From an uncultured Ruminococcus sp. (lineage in GTDB: Bacteria; Bacillota; Clostridia; Oscillospirales; Acutalibacteraceae), in NCBI GenBank assembly GCA_945632055.1, contig CALZCU010000085.1, positions 1 through 5,574 on the forward strand: DNA of 5,574 nucleotides. The letters are read 5' to 3'. Below are positions 4,210-5,574 of the stretch, piece after piece; position 1 is the stretch's first letter; each line of letters starts with the position of its first letter. The notes below the pieces were generated by a model. The model worked only from the letters and a program-made list of their open reading frames with translations. It was not told the origin of the DNA and did no database searches. Both the position numbers and the translations under genes were made by a program.

Positions 4210-5574
4210 CTATGTATTATCGTTTTTGTAATCAAACTCGTGATACATATTCTCAAGGGTTGAGAGCCTGTCTATATACGGAGTTTCAACAGCGCCGTCG
4301 AACTTTGTTTCCTTCTTGCTCTTGAGCACCTCCATAGCCGATTTATCAGGCATATTAATTGTTCCTGCGCCTGCAACACAGCCGCCCGGACAAGCCATTC
4401 CCTCAAGCAGATAGCCGTCATACTTGCCTGCCTTTGCCATTCTGAGCAGCTTTGCGCACTCGTCAAGTCCCTGTGCGTTGGCAATCTTAACCTCACGGGT
4501 TGGGTCAAGCTCTGAAATTGCATTTACAACTGCCTTTGCAACACCGCCGCTTACTGCAAAGCCTCTGCCGTCTGCACTTGAGAATGAGAGCTTTTCATCA
4601 TCCTCGGGAAGTGAAGCAAAGTCAACCTCCTTTGCGGAGAACATTCCTGCAACCTCCTCAAAGGTGAGTACAAAGTCAATGTCGCTTCGGATACTTCTGC
4701 GGCTTGCCTCAAGCTTTTTAGCGGCGCAGGGTCCAATAAATGCAACCTTACAGCCGGGGAAACGCTGTTTTGTCAGTCTGCCTGTAAGCACCATCGGAGT
4801 GAGAGCCATTGAAATGTACGGCGCAATTGTGGGAAAGTTCTTCTTTGCCATCACACTCCACGCAGGACAGCACGAGGTAGCCATAAACGGCTGTTTGGCG
4901 GGAACCTCCTCCATAAAGTCCTTTGCCTCCTCAACAGTACAGAGGTCGGCGCCGACAGCAACCTCAACAACATCGGCAAAACCTAATGCCTTGAACGCAT
5001 TTCTGATTTTATTTGACGGAAGTCCTCCGAACTGACCTGCAACAGCAGGAGCAACTGCGGCATAAACAGGGGTATCGCTCTGAATAGCCTTGATTGTCTG
5101 GAAAATCTGGCTCTTGTCAACAATTGCGCTGAAAGGACAGCTTACAAGGCACATACCGCAGGAAACGCACTTGTCATAGTCAATTTCTGCTCTGCCGTGC
5201 TCGTCACTGTGGATAGCCTTCATACCGCAGGCTGCCGCACAGGGGCGTTCCTGCTTAATGATTGCATTATAAGGGCAGGCACTTTTGCACTTGCCGCACT
5301 TGATACATTTTTCCTGGTCAATCTGCGACTTGCCGTGAACGATTGAGATTGCGCCCTTGGGGCAAACCTCGGTGCAGGGATGCTCAAGACAGCCCTGACA
5401 GCCGTCGCTGACGAACACACGCTTTTCGGGGCAGCTGTGGCAGGCGAATTTGATGATATTAATAAGCGGAGGAGCGTAGAACTTTTCGTCAACCATACTT
5501 TCCTCAACACCTGTGGAAACGGGAGCCTGCTCGTGAACAGGGAGCAGTGGAAGTCCCATTGCAAGGCGGAGTCT
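4210..5574 (-). CDS. [FeFe] hydrogenase, group B-like, 5' end beyond the window
   Basis: Iron-only hydrogenase that makes or oxidises H2, exchanging electrons with ferredoxin-type carriers in the cytosol. Positions count from the in-frame Met at 5559. The N-terminal Fe-S region has 16 cysteines: CxxC at 40/43; Cys54, 57, 62, 66; Cys85, 88, 91, 95; CxxxC at 107/111; Cys131, 134, 137, 141. That is enough for about four [4Fe-4S] clusters. The catalytic domain has all three H-cluster motifs: L1 TSCCPAW (228-234), L2 GPCAAKK (277-283) and L3 EGMACPGGCVAGAG (386-399). By analogy with Clostridium pasteurianum CpI, Cys231, 279, 390 and 394 bind the H-cluster and Cys230 is the proton-relay cysteine. 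L2 has Gly-Pro-Cys instead of the Met-Pro-Cys of group A, which points to group B. The frame stays open to the edge (RLRLA before that Met) with no ribosome binding site there, and relatives carry a longer N-terminus ending in a similar RLAMG segment, so the gene is partial. No maturase genes (HydE, HydF, HydG) are visible. Confidence 0.93.
   Translation of the reverse strand, partial: RLRLAMGLPLLPVHEQAPVSTGVEESMVDEKFYAPPLINIIKFACHSCPEKRVFVSDGCQGCLEHPCTEVCPKGAISIVHGKSQIDQEKCIKCGKCKSACPYNAIIKQERPCAAACGMKAIHSDEHGRAEIDYDKCVSCGMCLVSCPFSAIVDKSQIFQTIKAIQSDTPVYAAVAPAVAGQFGGLPSNKIRNAFKALGFADVVEVAVGADLCTVEEAKDFMEEVPAKQPFMATSCCPAWSVMAKKNFPTIAPYISMALTPMVLTGRLTKQRFPGCKVAFIGPCAAKKLEASRRSIRSDIDFVLTFEEVAGMFSAKEVDFASLPEDDEKLSFSSADGRGFAVSGGVAKAVVNAISELDPTREVKIANAQGLDECAKLLRMAKAGKYDGYLLEGMACPGGCVAGAGTINMPDKSAMEVLKSKKETKFDGAVETPYIDRLSTLENMYHEFDYKNDNT

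Noticed and set aside
4424..5035. A 203-codon open frame on the plus strand opposite the hydrogenase.
   Set aside because: It is the antisense shadow of a well-supported hydrogenase: Ser/Ala/Pro-rich, with no recognisable domain and no ribosome binding site.
5557..5559. Taking the Met at 5559 as the true start of the hydrogenase.
   Set aside because: No ribosome binding site precedes it, the frame stays open to the window edge, and the residues around it (RLRLAMG) match the interior of longer homologues.
1..5574. CRISPR arrays, tRNA or rRNA genes, insertion sequences, prophage or attachment sites.
   Set aside because: I saw no regular direct-repeat array, no cloverleaf-like sequence, no transposase and no integrase or target-site duplication on either strand.

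Overview
The window looks like chromosome from an anaerobic, low-to-mid GC Gram-positive bacterium of the class Clostridia, possibly a gut Oscillospirales/Ruminococcus-like lineage. The evidence is a complete iron-uptake set (FeoA, FeoB and the small Cys-rich FeoB-associated protein typical of Firmicutes), a group B-like [FeFe] hydrogenase, a UPF0291/DUF896 protein, and strong AGGAGG-type ribosome binding sites. The lineage is inferred from gene content only; nothing fixes the species.

Layout, left to right. Positions 1-90 hold nothing I can call. A DUF896 gene (91-315) runs leftwards. A divergent AT-rich gap (316-537) contains possible promoters for both sides and, from about 421, a run of three predicted hairpins that forms the leader of a small rightward gene of unknown function (538-774, 78 codons). 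That gene collides tail-to-tail with a leftward membrane-anchored DUF218 (SanA/YdcF-like) gene (725-1504). The two reading frames overlap by 50 bp, and a good intrinsic terminator for the rightward unit (798-830) lies inside the DUF218 coding sequence.

A compact divergent control region (1505-1702) separates the DUF218 gene from the feo operon. It holds a near-consensus feo promoter wrapped in three inverted repeats, one of which touches the -35 regions of both divergent promoters. feoA (1703-1927), feoB (1933-3972) and the FeoB-associated Cys-rich gene (3973-4149) are packed with gaps of 5 and 0 bp, so they are probably co-transcribed and translationally coupled. Together they import ferrous iron. 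FeoB is the GTPase and membrane permease, FeoA a small SH3-like partner, and the third protein a single-pass membrane peptide with a cytosol- or outside-facing Cys cluster.

A perfect 13-bp hairpin with A and T tracts on its two sides (4151-4188) ends the feo operon and also serves the convergent gene to its right. That gene is a leftward [FeFe] hydrogenase with an Fe-S-rich N-terminus; its true 5' end is cut off by the right window edge. Iron import beside an iron-rich hydrogenase is functionally sensible, but the two are separate transcription units.

Most of the window is ordinary. The least explained part is the transcription unit at about 407-830: structured leader, duplicated Shine-Dalgarno-like sequence, orphan protein, and terminator embedded in an opposing gene.
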